A stretch of 64,000 bases of DNA from Owenia fusiformis (Eukaryota > Annelida > Polychaeta > Sabellida > Oweniidae). Below the pieces are notes generated by a model, which saw only the letters and a list, made by a program, of their open reading frames with translations, was not told where the DNA came from and made no database searches. Both the position numbers and the translations under genes were made by a program. Of this stretch, positions 10,298-23,300 are shown piece by piece. Positions within the stretch are counted from its first letter, which is position 1. Each line of letters begins with the position of its first letter. The DNA lies in assembly GCA_903813345.2 (NCBI GenBank), contig CAIIXF020000003.1:21218931-21282930 (forward strand). Direction: 5' to 3'.

Positions 10298-12714
10298 CTT
10301 CAGTAAAAACTTTATTTTCTGAAAATATCAAAAATATCGATCATGTTGGAAGTAAATTACATGTAATTGCCGTTTGAAATAGTAAAATGTGCAAGTACAC
10401 TTAAATACTGAGATATCAAATTGAGATCTATCTTTGCTCTGAGATGTTTACTCTTTAAGGTAATAAACCCTAATTAAGGCATCATATTTTTAGACAAACT
10501 AAGAGGTCAAAATTCCAAGGACATTACACTTCTAGATCATTAATATTACTTCAACTCTCAATTAAAACTCTCAAATTAACTTTAAAATCTATTTTTATAA
10601 TGAACTGAATTATTTCGATTTCTTAGAAGGGGTACTATATGTATTACATGATATTGTGGTGTCCATGTGCAAAGTTGATTTTTAAAATATCTGAGAGGAA
10701 AATGTGTGTTCTTTTTTTCATGCCCCTTGTGATCTTATTGATTTTGATTGGTCAGAATGAACATGCTACTATGAAAAAATCTGCTGAAAAATGTTATCAA
10801 GATTTTGGTTGGCTTGGGTTAAATACCCTTTTGGGCCTTTGAGGGCTTAAAACAATGGAACAATGGTTATTATGGTGACTCATGTTTTAGGTGTTGAAAG
10901 AAACTATTATATAGCTATAGATAAAAAAAAACTTAAATAACAGCTGACTCAATAATGAGTCATCAACTTTTTATATTATTGTTTCGAAGTTAATTTTGAT
11001 CATCAGTGTCTCTGTTGCATTTAACATTTGATAGCACCGTTTTAGTGTTCTTTTGAGTGTTGCGGATCATTACACTCCCCCCCCCCCTCCCCATTAGTAC
11101 CATGAAGTCCTGAAACAGAAGACAATCCTAATTGTAATCTTATCAGTTAAAACAGTTTCTTTTTGATTTATTTTTGAATGATAAGTATCGGCATGATCAA
11201 ATCGTCTTTTTGACTATATATTTCAATTAATTGTGACTGACGTTCATTATTGACTGGCAGGCTTAAGACCCGAGTACTCATTAGACCTAATCAATATTCC
11301 TGAACCATTATGTCATAAGCCTAAAGCATTGGTATCTGATAAAAAGGGCAACATTTGAATGATATAGAATACAGTTGAAAAACTTGGGACTTTGACCATC
11401 AAGTGCATAATGTACTTAAAGTTTTTTCAACATTTTGCTTATTTTGAATTTTTCAATTGTGTGTAAATGTTAGCCTTACTGGTTAATAGTTAATGCTGGT
11501 TTGTCATTTGTCTATCTAAACTTAAAGTCAACATGATATGTTATATAGCCTTTCTTTGATAATTTTAGTCTTACTATTGAGGGATACTACTTATTTAATG
11601 TACACATACTTACCCATGAGTCAATATTAAATCATGTGACCTTATTTGACCAATGCTATTACATTATACACAATGTAATGATTATCTGCACCTTTGAATG
11701 CATGGTTACATATGAGCTGTAGATAGTGTGGGGGATCGTTCATATCTAATTTAACCTTAACTACTCATGTATTTTTATCATACACTCGCTCACTCTGGCC
11801 TGCTATTATGAAATCCAGTTTTAAATAGCATTTTAAGGTAAGTGATAAAATATACCTCATCCATATAAGTATTTTTGACCATTGCTTTAATGGATAAAGA
11901 AATGCCGTTTTACATATTGGTATCGATTTATCAAAGTAATGGAATATTCATTTTACATCTTTGATTTAAAAAGAATACATTTAATTTTGTATTTTTTTGA
12001 TCTGGCATAAACCAGCAATGTTTAAAAATATCTTGGCATATAATCGGCTCCAATGTCTTATTCCACTGGGCATTATACTCTGAAAGTATTTTCAACGAAA
12101 GGTCCACTGGGCGTTTATTTGAAATGGAATTCGGATTATGATATGGATATTTTAATCACTTCATACACCAAATCAGTCTTACAAATAGATCTTGAAGTTT
12201 GAGACATTGTTGACCGAAAATCTCCAACAAAATACATGGGCATCTTTTCTATTGTCCCAGGACATTATATTTTACATATATAGATTGAATTAAGTGTAAC
12301 AGTCAAGGGGGATTAGTAAAACTAGATATTTTAATTAACTATTGAGAGACCTTAGCTTATAACATTTTCTACCACAATAACCTACAGTTTACCACAAAAC
12401 ATACATATCGAGGACATTGAACCAGGAGATGAAAATATGTTAGCCCAGATAACAACGAGGATATAAGTTTATGTGAAGAGCGTGGGGAAAGGATGAATAA
12501 AACGCTGTAGTGACTCATTTTCATTTTGTCGATACACTTCTCGATTGCATCCCCCTCATACATGGTACTTGCCTTAAGTGTTTAAGTTGAGAAACCTGCC
12601 ATATCAGTGTATTTGTTAAATATTAACAAAAGTGCTGATATCATTCATTTATTGTACTAGATTGATTAGGCATATAGCTAGAAAACTGGAGAAAAATTAT
12701 AGAGACAAGGACAG
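10298..12714. other. Intergenic, no gene seen
   Basis: About 2.4 kb without a recognisable exon, RNA gene or paired repeat ends. It contains a short C run near 11077-11090 and several AT-rich tracts. Small ORFs at 10639-10842 (+) and 12369-12563 (-) show no domain or splice context and are left uncalled. Confidence 0.5.
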
Positions 12715-13445
12715 TACCAGGTCGTTCAATAAGTTCTCATAATTTTGCTCTCATTTTAAGAGTTTTTTATATTTTTCCATGAAAATTTCACAGACGATGC
12801 AGAATGTATCTGTGTAACAACTCTGCAAAGATTATGTATTAATTCTAATGGTTGTGGAAATGGCGGTTGCTATAGTAACGTCAAAAATCGGTAGGCGGGG
12901 CAACTTTATTTGATCGTAAAATCCATGGATGTAGTTAGATTTCATCTTGAAATGTCATATGTTTTATCTGAAAGATTTGCAACCATAGAAACAGGTTTTG
13001 ACATCAGTGTGAAAGATGCAACTTTTCTGAGTATAGTTATTACTGTGACATCACATAAAAAGGTATGACATCACAGAAAATGTTTCAATAGAGAGACCCA
13101 AGATGGCAGCTGACTGTGGTCTTGTGAAAAGTCAAGATGAAATTCAAATTCAAATCCGTAGTGTGATAAGATTTTGTGTGTTATCCAAGAAATCAAGAGG
13201 AGAAACAATAAAAGCAGTTCAAGATATTTATGGAAAGGAGTTAATGAGCACACCTACCATATACCAATGGTATCAAAGGTTTGGTTCAGAGGGAAGAAAA
13301 TCTGTGATGGATGAAAAACGGACTGGCAGACCGGTAAAAGTCACCAACCCAAAGGCTGTTGAAAGAGTTAAGACAGTTCTAGATGATGATCGCCGCATCT
13401 CTGTACGGGAACTTAGTGAGAATGTGAACATTAGTATAGGTAGAA

Positions 13446-13642
13446 CAGGCCCGTAGCCAGAATTTTCCAAGGGGGGGTTCGTTTTTCTAAAAAATTCTAG
13501 GGGGGGGGGTCACTTTGGCAAATATGGCCAAAAATCACTCAAAAATTAGTCAGAATGGTGAAAAACTGCATGATTTTGAAAGAAATTTTGGCCAGGGGGG
13601 GGTTCGCCCGAACCCCCCGAACCCCCCCTGGCTACGGGCCTG
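13446..13642. mobile_element. 197-bp MITE inside the mariner transposase
   Basis: Inverted ends 'caggcccgtagccag' and 'ctggctacgggcctg' are flanked by a 5-bp 'tagaa' duplication at 13441-13445 and 13643-13647. The inside is C- and G-run rich with no coding capacity. Ends beginning CAGGCCCGTAGCC recur in many marine animal genomes. The superfamily is not certain from a 5-bp duplication. Confidence 0.8.
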
Positions 13643-14027
13643 TAGAACACACTTCATTCTGAAAGAGAAGCTTAAAATGAACCTCATGTGTGCTAAATGG
13701 GTGCCAAAGGAGTTAACTAGTGACCAGAGAGCCCGCAGAGTTGAGGTTTCCCAAGAATTTCTAAGACGATTCCAAGATGAAGGGGATAGTTTTCTTCAAC
13801 GAATTATCACATGCGACGAGGTGTACGTCAGCTATTATGAGCCCCTTGGGAAGAGAGCATCAAGTGGTTGGAGAACTAAGAACTCACCTACTCCCATTTC
13901 AACCCTGGCAAAACTGACCAAAAATGACGGCAAGGTGATGTTCATTGTGTTTTTGGATAGCTCTGGGGTGCTGCTTACGCATGCAATTCCTGATGGTCAG
14001 AGAATAAACAAGGACTATTATGCAATG

Positions 14028-14171
14028 GTAAGCTTATTCATTATTAATAAATTAATCAATATAAGAGTAAAAACATTAAATCAAATCAAATTTAAAATCA
14101 GATTTGAACTATAAAAATGGTTAAGTACAAATGTTAAAGGCATTAGTATCCTATCCTACTGACTATTTCAG
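14028..14171 (+). other. Probable spliceosomal intron in mariner transposase
   Basis: 144 bp of AT-rich sequence with a gtaagc donor and a pyrimidine-containing tttcag acceptor. It is placed exactly where the conserved YY-x-x-VL block is otherwise broken. It contains an in-frame taa, so it cannot be translated through. Confidence 0.75.
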
Positions 14172-14859
14172 GTTCTCAAGAGGCATCTCAAACGGGCCTT
14201 CTCAAAGAAACGCCCCCTCCTAGAGTTGGCGACAAGAATATTTCATCAGGATAATGCCCCGTGTCACCGGGCAGAACTTGTACTGAACACCATAGGAGAA
14301 CTCGGAATGGAAGTTCTCCCACAGGCACCATATTCACCTGATGAAGCCCCATGCGACTTTGGCGTGTTTGGCCGAATGAAAGATGAGCTGAGAGGTTTTC
14401 GATTTGCATCGACAGAAGATTTGCAGAATGCAGTCCAAAATGCTCTCAGAGCTAGATTTCCTGATGGATTCCATAAAATCTTCCAGGATTGGGTAGAACG
14501 TCATCGAAAGTGTGTCGCATCCAATGGACATTATTTTGAGCATTTAAAGTAGGAATAGAAACATTTACCCCATACTATTTCATGGGATAAATGGGACTAC
14601 ATGACATTAAAACACTTGTTACTCTCCACAATGTTGAACTGAATTATATGCCACTATGACGTCAAATAATCTGACCCGCCTACCCATTTTTCATGTTACT
14701 ATAACAACCGCCATTTTCACGACCATTAGAATTAAAACTTAATTTTTGCAGGGTTGTTACACAGATACATTCTGCATCGTCTGTGAAATTTTCATGGAAA
14801 AATATAAAAAACTCTTAAAATGAGAGCAAAATTATGAGAACTTATTGAACGACCTGGTA

Positions 14860-15410
14860 CATATAAAGATATACAATTATAAGAATTTAAGATGAACAAA
14901 TACATTGAGAAGTAAAACAAATACTATCAAAGTACAGTGTAAATGTGATCATTCCAAAACAACTCAGCAACATCATACATGGACTAATTTGATTCTTGTC
15001 TTAGTTTATTTGGTGGTAAGTTAATTCAATATGTATTTATAGTGAACTTTATCACGGGAGAAAGATGTTTTATTTTTTCTGTTGACTGACACCAGTGTGC
15101 TGTTAGTGAACCTCTATGCTGAAAAGGTGCAGTATAAAGCTCTTCCAGAGAGTTTGTGTAGCAGGAAGTCATATAATGACTCGTAAAATTTAATAGTGAA
15201 CTCATTATGCCAGAAAGGTTTTGAAACATAGTCATATTATGGCTATGATTTAATGAACTCAACAGGCCAGAAAGTTTGGGAGACGTCAAGTAATATTATG
15301 ACTTATAAAATTTAAAGAATTATCAAATTTATAACTCATGACCATGTTTTGTTTTACAGGAGGAATACGGAAAGCAAAACACAACACTCAAAACCATTTG
15401 ACAGCAATAC
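14860..15410. other. Upstream region of the LRR gene
   Basis: No coding sequence seen. A strong 3' splice site (pyrimidine tract, then 'ttttacag') ends near 15359, 52 bases before the LRR start codon. The LRR gene therefore probably has a 5' untranslated exon further upstream. The 87-codon minus-strand ORF here has no recognisable domain. Confidence 0.5.
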
Positions 15411-17051
15411 ATGATAATGCTGCACCGTACATTGTATTTAGCAATATTAACGCTAGGGGTTGCTGTACCTTCACATGCACTTAATCTACAGCCATGTCCA
15501 ACAGGTGAGGACTATAGGCAGTTAAGTGAATGTCTATGTCTCCCTGACGACAGGGGTGATGTCATAGGAGTCGGTTGTATGAATACAACAATGACGTCAT
15601 TACCCAATCATATCCCTAGGTACGCATCCATATTTTATTTCGATGATAATCGACTTGGCAGTATTATCAAGATCCCAGCAAATTACCATCACCTGGAGTA
15701 TATGTACATGAGGAATAATGGAATTCAGAAAATCGAAAAACTAGCATTCAAAAGCCCCGAAGAAGACCACGGAGTCCATCTCCATGAACTTGACCTATCT
15801 AACAATACAATCCAACGTCTATTTCAGGAGACACTCACCGGCCTGGATCGACTAGAAAATTTAACATTATATGGAAATCAAATATATGAACTACAGAACG
15901 CATTTGCCGATCTAAAATCCTTAAGGTTGATAGACTTGAGGAATAATAAACTCCGAAGACTCGAAGATAACATATTTGCCAATCTTCCCAACCTTACGGA
16001 TGTTGCCTTGGAAATGAACAACTTCCAAGGAGGTATTCCTTACAAGGCCTTAAGCGTGTTAAAACAGACGCAAATGCTGAACCTGCGTTCGTGCAGCATT
16101 GCACAGTTGCATGACGATGGATTCCTATATCTTCAGTCCCTACAGCAGCTTCATCTTCAGCACAACGATATTGAATACATCACAAATAATTCATTCAACG
16201 GTTTAATGCAACTGACTATGTTGGATCTAAGCTACAATAGCATACATACCATAGAAACGGGGGCGTTTCAGTATTTCTATGATACCATCAAGGAAGTAAA
16301 TCTCCGAGGTAACCAGATCATTGGCCTTCATCCATCCATGTTACCATGGGAACGCATCAATGTAATGATGGAGGGGAATCCGTTAGAATGTGATTGTGAA
16401 CTGGCTTGGGCACAACTGGCAGCTTCTAGATCGGGAGAGCTCTTGATGTAAGTAGAAAACGTATGTGTACTTGTACTATATGGAGTACAATAAACTAAAG
16501 GTCTCCATTGCATTGTGTTAAACCACACCTTTATCATATACTCAGTCACACCATCATATTGTATTGGAGGATTGGTATCTCATTCACACATAGCTAGGCA
16601 AGGTGTGTCCGATTCCAGCCAATCAGAACAGAGTATCCACATAATGAACAGTGTGTGAAATATCAATAACACATGAAAGGTCACTAGTTAAACAGTTTTC
16701 ATGGTGATGAATGAATGTTTATCATTTTTCAGATGTACAGGACCTGAACAACTAATCAACCGCACAGTGACTTCGCTCCATCCCAATGAGTTCGTTTGTG
16801 AGAATGACAACCGGACACCAACAACCGCTGGTCTTACAGGAATTACCCTCATCCTGGTCATCGTCCTTCCCATCGCCCTCATCATCATCATCGTAATCCT
16901 TTCTGTAGTATGCTGCATTGTGAAGAAACGTAAGGCGAAAAGCCGAAAAAGAAGTGTGAAATATAGCGCCGTATATAAACCTACTACTGAAGAGAAAGCA
17001 CAGATGTCAAAAACTCAAGTGAAAAAACAAATGCCCAAAACGGAATTGTGA
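15411..17051 (+). CDS. Leucine-rich-repeat single-pass transmembrane protein
   Basis: A two-exon gene: 15411-16447 and 16733-17051 (gtaagt donor, tttttcag acceptor, phase 2), giving 451 residues. Residues 1-23 look like a signal peptide. A Cys-containing N-terminal cap follows (to about 56), then roughly nine to ten leucine-rich repeats (about 65-320, motifs such as LDLSNNTI, LDLRNNKL-like and LDLSYNSI). A C-terminal cap beginning NPLECDCELAW spans the splice junction and closes near residue 368. Residues 382-409 form a transmembrane helix, followed by a short Lys/Arg-rich cytoplasmic tail with no signalling domain. This is the layout of cell-surface LRR adhesion or receptor proteins. The ligand is unknown and no orthologue can be named. 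It ends convergent to the kinase gene at 17647. Confidence 0.9.
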
Positions 17052-17646
17052 CAATAGCGTGTGTCATTCACCTCGAATTATTTCAGTATTATAATAGTAA
17101 CTATGTATTCTCTGCGCAGTGTTTTGATATCTGAGCTTTTGACCTAGGATGGCCGTACTTTATCAACATTTGGATCTTTACAAGATAAGTCGAGCTTGAC
17201 GCCAAATCATGCATATAAAAGATCAAAATTAGATTATACCAGATAATGCTGTTCTAATAATCGACTAACCATAATAAACAGCGCCATCTATATGAGTAGA
17301 AAAACATTCTTCCATCAAGAAAAGTTAGAGCCAACAAACAGGACTTGTACGAGGGTTGTCCCAGAAGTAATGCACTATATGCTCGAACTTTATCATTCGT
17401 CATCATTCTATTTTATTAAGTTAAAACTCAACGTACCAACGTTACCCTTATTGTATGGAAGAAATATTTAAAGATGGGCTTATATCAAGATTGAAAATTA
17501 ATGTTAATAGGGATTATTGTGCCAAACAACAAATGTATATACAGATTTTATTATGTTGTCAATTGTTTTCATTGTATTTTCGATTTCATTTCAAAAGCAA
17601 CTAGATTTTTCAATTAAATAACAACAAATAAAAATAATTTCAATTG
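17052..17646. other. Convergent intergenic region with a mariner-like end
   Basis: Lies between the 3' ends of the LRR gene (+) and the kinase gene (-). Near 17346 'acgagggttgtcccagaag' resembles the end of a mariner-type element, but no partner end was found within range. Otherwise AT-rich and without genes. Confidence 0.4.
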
Positions 17647-18950
17647 TCAAAACATGCATATCTCTGAATCGGGAGCGACTTTAGTAAACCAAGGATGCCG
17701 ACGGATGTTCTGTATAGTAATTCTTTCCTGGCATTTCACTAGAATATTCTGAATGAGGTCCTTCAAATCCGTGTCCAGATTGATCTTGGACGGAAAGACA
17801 ATCTTGCTTTGAACCTGTCGTAAAAGCGTCTTGTGATTGCTGTCGTCATAAGGAAGTCGTCCGCAGACCTAAAATATATGAGATATTATAACTCTAATGA
17901 TAAGTTAAAGAAGTTTCTGATGTCGTCGAAGCATAAGTGAACTATTTATTTCACTTCTCGTCCACCACTTTGACATCACTCAAGTAAAAAATTGAACGGG
18001 ATCTTAGGCTTGATCAGTAAATGAAACTAAGGCACTGAAGAAACTCATGATCAGGCGCCACAGTCACTGTTGAATCCATCATACTGACTGTCCTACTTAT
18101 ATTAGTACCCAGGGCATGGGCGCAGCCAGGCATGAGGCAGGCGATCAAAATTTGAGATCAATATATTTTTCAAATGTTTTTTTTTTTCAACCAAAATTTT
18201 AGAAATGGAGTCCTATACCTCATTTAGCCTAAATTTGCCTCGCTTATTAACTCCTGCCTCGCCTAACCTTAACTCTAGCCTCTGTCATACCATTGTAAAA
18301 AGAATCACTCCCGTGCTCCATATATCTGCAACTTGTGGCTCATATGGAATTCCCTTCAGAATCTCTGGAGGAGCATACGCATAGCTTCCGCAGTAGGTTT
18401 CACTTAATATACGCTTCCCGTCTAACCCTGGTTTCATTCCGCCACGGGCAAATCCGAAGTCAGTTATTTTTAAGTTGTTTCGACTGTCAAGAAGTACATT
18501 TTCACATTTAAGATCTCTGTGTACAACACCTTTTCTGTGACAGTAAGCAATCCCTGCTACGAGTTGGTGGAACCAAATCCCTGCTTGTTGTTCTGGGATT
18601 ACACCTTCACGTTTGATAACGTCGAGGAGATCTCCGTTTCCCGCCAGTTCCATTATGAAATATACCCGATTTGTTGTTTCTATTGATTGTAGAAAACAAA
18701 CGAGATTTGGGTGTTTCAAAATTTTGACAACTTCAATCTCTCGGGGAAGAAACTTAGCGATATAATCCGGTGGAGCTCTTCTTTTCGAAACGATTTTGAT
18801 GGCGACCTTGCAGTCATGCTTTGTTGAATGTGCCGCTTTTACAGTTGCGTACGAGCCATAACCTAAAGATTTCCCCAATTGAAACCCATGGGCTTCCAGC
18901 ACCGTCATTCGCTCTTTGCTAGGACTTTCATTTTCTTTTTCTTGTGACAT
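17647..18950 (-). CDS. Testis-specific serine kinase (TSSK)-like protein kinase
   Basis: Two exons on the minus strand: 18950-18291 and 17868-17647, joined across a gtatga...tatattttag intron at phase 0, giving 293 residues. The kinase fold is complete: glycine loop GYGSYATV (31-38), catalytic Lys in VAIK (52), HRDLKCEN (144-151), DFG (164-166) and PPEILKG (194-200). Exon 2 supplies the C-lobe (VCGRLPYDD ... RRHPWF). The short length, the HRDLKCENVLLD wording and the MVCGRLPYDDSN segment are typical of TSSK enzymes, CAMK-group kinases of male germ cells. Which TSSK it is cannot be told. Testis expression is known for the family, not shown here. Confidence 0.9.
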
Positions 18951-20318
18951 TTTTTGTCTGATTGTTTATTTTGTTGTTTTTTTATTTTGTTTTATGTATC
19001 CATTACAAATGCAAAGTTTATGTGACGTAATTACAGAACAATTAAGTTTGTTGCTTTATCACCATGGCTATCTCTCGAATTATTGAAATATGTCTTACGA
19101 ATGTGACGTCATATGATTGCTAAGTTACAGCTGTGTGTTTACTGACTGTTTGGTTTGTAGGTTTCGAATCTTGACACCTTTCATTGTAGAAATCTGAGCA
19201 TTTGCCTGAGTAAAGATCTGGACATCTTGGTAGAGATCTGAACAGTTTCATTTGAATTATGAAGAGACCTGAATATCTTCCTTTAGAGTTCCTTAGAGAT
19301 CTTACCATTTCAGTGCCCTTGTAAACATGGTGAAATCAGAAATCTCAGCAATTACTTCATAAAGATCCGAACTTCTCAATAGCAGAGATCGGAACAGTTT
19401 CATTGGAAGAATTATAAAGATCTTTCTTAGTAGAGGTCTGAGCATTTCATAGGATTTCTGAACAGCTTTACTTAAAACAGTGAAATTCCTTATTTTAAAT
19501 TAATAACGTGTATTAGGCATATACAGGGTGTTCCAAAAGTAACTTCTGTTGGAACACCCTGTACATCCCTGACTATAAGTATGAAACCCAATTTTTAAAC
19601 TGCAATAAATTAAAGAGTATCAATACAAACGTTAATGAATTGCATTACATGTTATCATTATCATAGAATTAAGTAGGCCTTTTATATCTATATATATACA
19701 GTTACTCGGATCAAAATTAATAAGTAACTAGTAATACGCATGGACGTCAGAGGTCCATGTACATAATAGATAAACTAAAATAGTATTAAATGAAGTCAAA
19801 ATGATGTAATAGAATGTCCCTTGTTTTATAAATGCTAAGCTAAAATGTATAGATGTATTTATTGGCCAAGGCCCCGGAGATGAAGGGGTGCAACCAAAAG
19901 GGATTTCTTTGAGACCGGAAGGAGAGACCGCAACTCACTCACTACAAAAATGTATACACACTTGACCCACGTGAATGAAATACAACCCATGTCAGGTCTA
20001 TTTAATCCGTTCAAAGGTGCATTACTGAGGTCTCGCTACAATTTGTCACCTACATAAACACAAGACCATGAATCAGTATAATAACACAAATAAATAAGAG
20101 ATAAAGGCATAGTAACTCGCCTTAAGTAACAGAACTTATCATCTTTGTGAACATAACATCTTAAGTCGATTCATCTGGTTATAGCTTCATTGTTGTATCG
20201 TACATGGTCAGATATAAGCCTACGGAGTGGAGTGACTTTCATATAACTGTATTCCGAGCTGTAACGTATCAACTCTAAACACAGCGACTCCTCGGGAGCG
20301 ACTCTGTTGACCGTGAAG
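18951..20318. other. Intergenic between kinase and NRF-like gene
   Basis: The likely promoter region of the divergently arranged kinase (-) and NRF-like (+) genes. 19170-19450 holds a loose repeat of 'gatctgaacatttc'-like words. A 42-bp hairpin lies at 19522-19563. No exon or RNA gene recognised. Confidence 0.5.
19522..19563. repeat. 42-bp hairpin made of two MITE ends
   Basis: 'tacagggtgttccaaaagt' is followed a few bases later by its near-complement 'gttggaacaccctgta'. This looks like the two terminal repeats of a CAGGGTG-type MITE with almost everything between them lost. Confidence 0.7.
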
Positions 20319-23300
20319 ATGCTACCAATTATGAAGATCTTCCTAGTACTTGGGATGTCATTAACGATTGGTTCACATATTGTACAAGGGCAACGACTGG
20401 ATCAAGCAATTTTGGTCGTCGATTTGTTTGATAGGTTACAATCGCCGCTCTACCTCGGAAGCACGCTGACTAATCAGACGATCTTGGACACTATAACACC
20501 GAAATGCAGAAATGATGTCAACTTTTATTTTAACGTTATTGAGAAAGGCCAACCCCTTGCTTTTCTTGATATCTTTAGCAGTAAGTATTTGCTTTACTTA
20601 ATTCTGTGTTTCGAACTATTCATTCACATTTCAGGGAGATTCCCATTTTAAGGAGATCCACATTTCAGGGAGATTCACGTAATAAGAAGATTCAATTCCA
20701 GGGAGATTCACATTTTAGGGAGATTCACATTTCAGGGAGATTCACATTTCAGGGAGATTCACATTTAAGCAGATATTCTTTGGAATAGTGCCCCAAAGAA
20801 AAGCATTCGATTTTAAGTTCTATACACTCCCCGCAAGAAGGCTGAAAATCACGAAGAACAATGTTGGATATAATCGTATTTTCAAATTGTCTGACTCCTC
20901 CGACCTGCATATAATTTGTTTCGGAAATACGGCCCTTGTATCCTGCTATTTTGCTTGTTTGAAAAATACGCTCATTTCTTACCTTGCCTTTGCTTGTTTT
21001 AAAAATAAACACATGTTTACAAATAATTTGCTTGTTTTAGAAATAAACTCCTTTCCAGTGTATAATTAGCTACTGGTGTAATAGAAAACAACTCTTTCTT
21101 ATACGTCCTTGGTTTAATTTAGAAATAGATGCCTTCGTTTTAGAAAAGAACTCTTCCTTTTCTCACGTGTTTTTTTGCTTGTTTTAAAAGTAAACTTGTT
21201 TCTTACCTGCTCTCCGCTGTAAACGTTAAGTAAACTGATTACCCGCCTTTAACTTGTTTAACATGTTCCTAACACCCCAGTCACATTTGTCGTACGGAGG
21301 CCGTGCATGACCGCAGATCAATTAAATCAGTGAATTACTGCGGCGAGCGTAAAAAAACTACGCTCGCCTTGCGGTCTCCGTACGGCGTATCCAGTTTTCA
21401 ACAGGCCGCAGGGTCGCCGTAGAAATTATAACTCGAAGTTATAATATTTGTTCGTTTCTGCGGTCCCCGTAGAAATCAACTGGCTCAACAAGATTGAATC
21501 ATTATTTGCCAATGTTTCACGATCACTTTTCATTTGATATTACATCCTAGCACTATGAATAACATTTATTAATTGTCCTGATGTAAATAAATGATGAAAA
21601 AAAGTATTATTTATCAACAGAAATTTAAAATTCACCGTGCGGCTGCCGTGGGAAATGTGACTGTAAAAGTATGAGAGCGCAGAAATTCTACGGCGAGCGT
21701 AGAAAAGCTACTGGTCGCAGAAATGATAGACCGAACGGCGGCCGTGGGAAATGTGACTGGGGTGTTACTTGCTTTAAAAACGTTTCATCTACATTATTCT
21801 TTACTTGTTTAACTCCCATTACTCCTTTACCTTTTCTTGAAATACACGCTCACTTCTGGTATGTTGTTATAGTGATCGATTCTGACGGCAAGAAGCTTCC
21901 AGGTGTCCTCGTTGGTTCACTTTCATGGCTTGGCTCATACAGACAATGTATGGAGATCAAGGTTCGTATAATATTAAAGCCCATAAAAAAAAATTTGGGC
22001 CCCTAGATCCCGAAAGTGGGCCCAAATTTTGAAATTTTGAGGCCCATTTTCTTCAAAATTTGGCCTGAAATAAAAATAATAATAAGGCCTTAAAAGGCCC
22101 CCAGTCCCCCCCCCCCCCCCCCCCCTAATCCGCCAGTGCAGGGGCTGAGCTACATGTAGCTTTCGCCCCAATGATTTTGGTTTACAGTCTTTGGGTTTCG
22201 ATTGTGGCACAAGCAGCACACATTTTTCAGATTTGTTTTGAATTTTACAAAAATTGATGCAGCTTCCTTCCAAACTGAAATAGAAACTTCAAATAAAAAG
22301 CATTTTAAAGCTCTTTTCTTCTTCTATCTAATGCTTCTAGTTTTATTAGTTATGGGGGAGGGTGCGATCGCACCCCACCCCCTGCCCACGCCAATGACGT
22401 AATATCTGAATTGCAATGTAGTCTAACTCTGTCGTACTTAGACTAAGCTAGTACTATCAAGGCAACACTATAACTATAAAACATACATTTTTACAATTTC
22501 ATGTTAAAAACAAATCGAAGAAATAAACGGGGAAAAAATAAACAAAAAACAAAGCAACACCTAAAATATTTATTTTTATGTATCTATATTGTTAAGTTTG
22601 ATACTATTTAGTTTGAAGGATCTGCCAACTTTACTGAGAATGGCCAAGATGTGTACCTACAGGGGAAATTCAATGGTCAGTACATGACTATTAAGATATT
22701 CATAGTCTATGTTCCAGGTTTTACGGTGAGTCCATAAAATCAATCAATGACCGTCTCGTGCGGGTACAAAGAATTGTTACGACATTGAGCCTATGTTCTG
22801 GAAATGAGCATATGGATGACTAAATATTAGCTACTAGATACCTAGCTACCGTATATTAAGGTACTATAGTATATTTCGGTCATATTTTTCTGCAAAATAT
22901 GATTCAATGTTCAATTTTTGTCATTTGTGTAAAATGGATGATCTTTTAGCACGTGGAATTTTGCATGAAAAATTTTCAAACATTTTGTTGAAAATGTACA
23001 CAATGGCTACCTACTAAATTCTTTAGTAAGGATTTTAAAATATCCGTATTAATGAGCTTTCTATGGCTCTCTAGCCCATGATTTGATGTAAAGTAATTTT
23101 CTTCAGACTGAACTTAGTATCGGAATGTGTGTACCAGACAGCTGTAGCGAAAGTGACATCCAGACATACATGAGCCAGGGAACTACGTCAGTCAATGTTC
23201 TACAGATTGATGATGGACGGAAGTGGGATTATTTCTGGCAGGACACTGGTGCAGTTGTAATGCTGTGAGTTGAAAAACATTTAGATATATCCGCTTATTG

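Larger units (their letters stand above)
13103..14552 (+). pseudogene. Mariner (DD34D) transposase, two exons, broken by a MITE
   Basis: The cut-and-paste transposase of the surrounding mariner. The N-terminal part from 13103 has paired helix-turn-helix regions and an arginine-rich linker (KRTGRPVKV). After the MITE the frame resumes with WVPKELT, then the catalytic blocks: TCDE (first Asp), HQDNAPCHRAE (second Asp) and YSPDEAPCDF. The third Asp lies 34 residues after the second, which defines classic mariner. Between DYYAM and VLKRHLKRAF lies 144 bp (14028-14171) that begins gtaagc, ends tttcag and contains an in-frame stop. Removing it restores the family alignment, so it looks like a spliceosomal intron. 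The frame closes at 14552. The MITE makes this copy non-functional. Confidence 0.88.
12717..14857 (+). mobile_element. Mariner DNA transposon with long terminal inverted repeats
   Basis: Starts 'ccaggtcgttcaataagttc' and ends with its complement at 14857. TA flanks both sides (12715-12716 and 14858-14859). The inverted repeats run for roughly 200 bp (to 'ggtaggcgggg' near 12900 and its counterpart near 14675), much longer than the ~30 bp of classic mariners. It carries a transposase gene interrupted by a small MITE (13446-13642). It lies just upstream of the LRR gene at 15411, possibly within that gene's 5' untranslated intron. Confidence 0.92.

Noticed and set aside
17346-17400. A second mariner element starting 'gggttgtcccagaagtaatg'
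   Set aside because: No partner inverted end or transposase nearby; at most a solo end.
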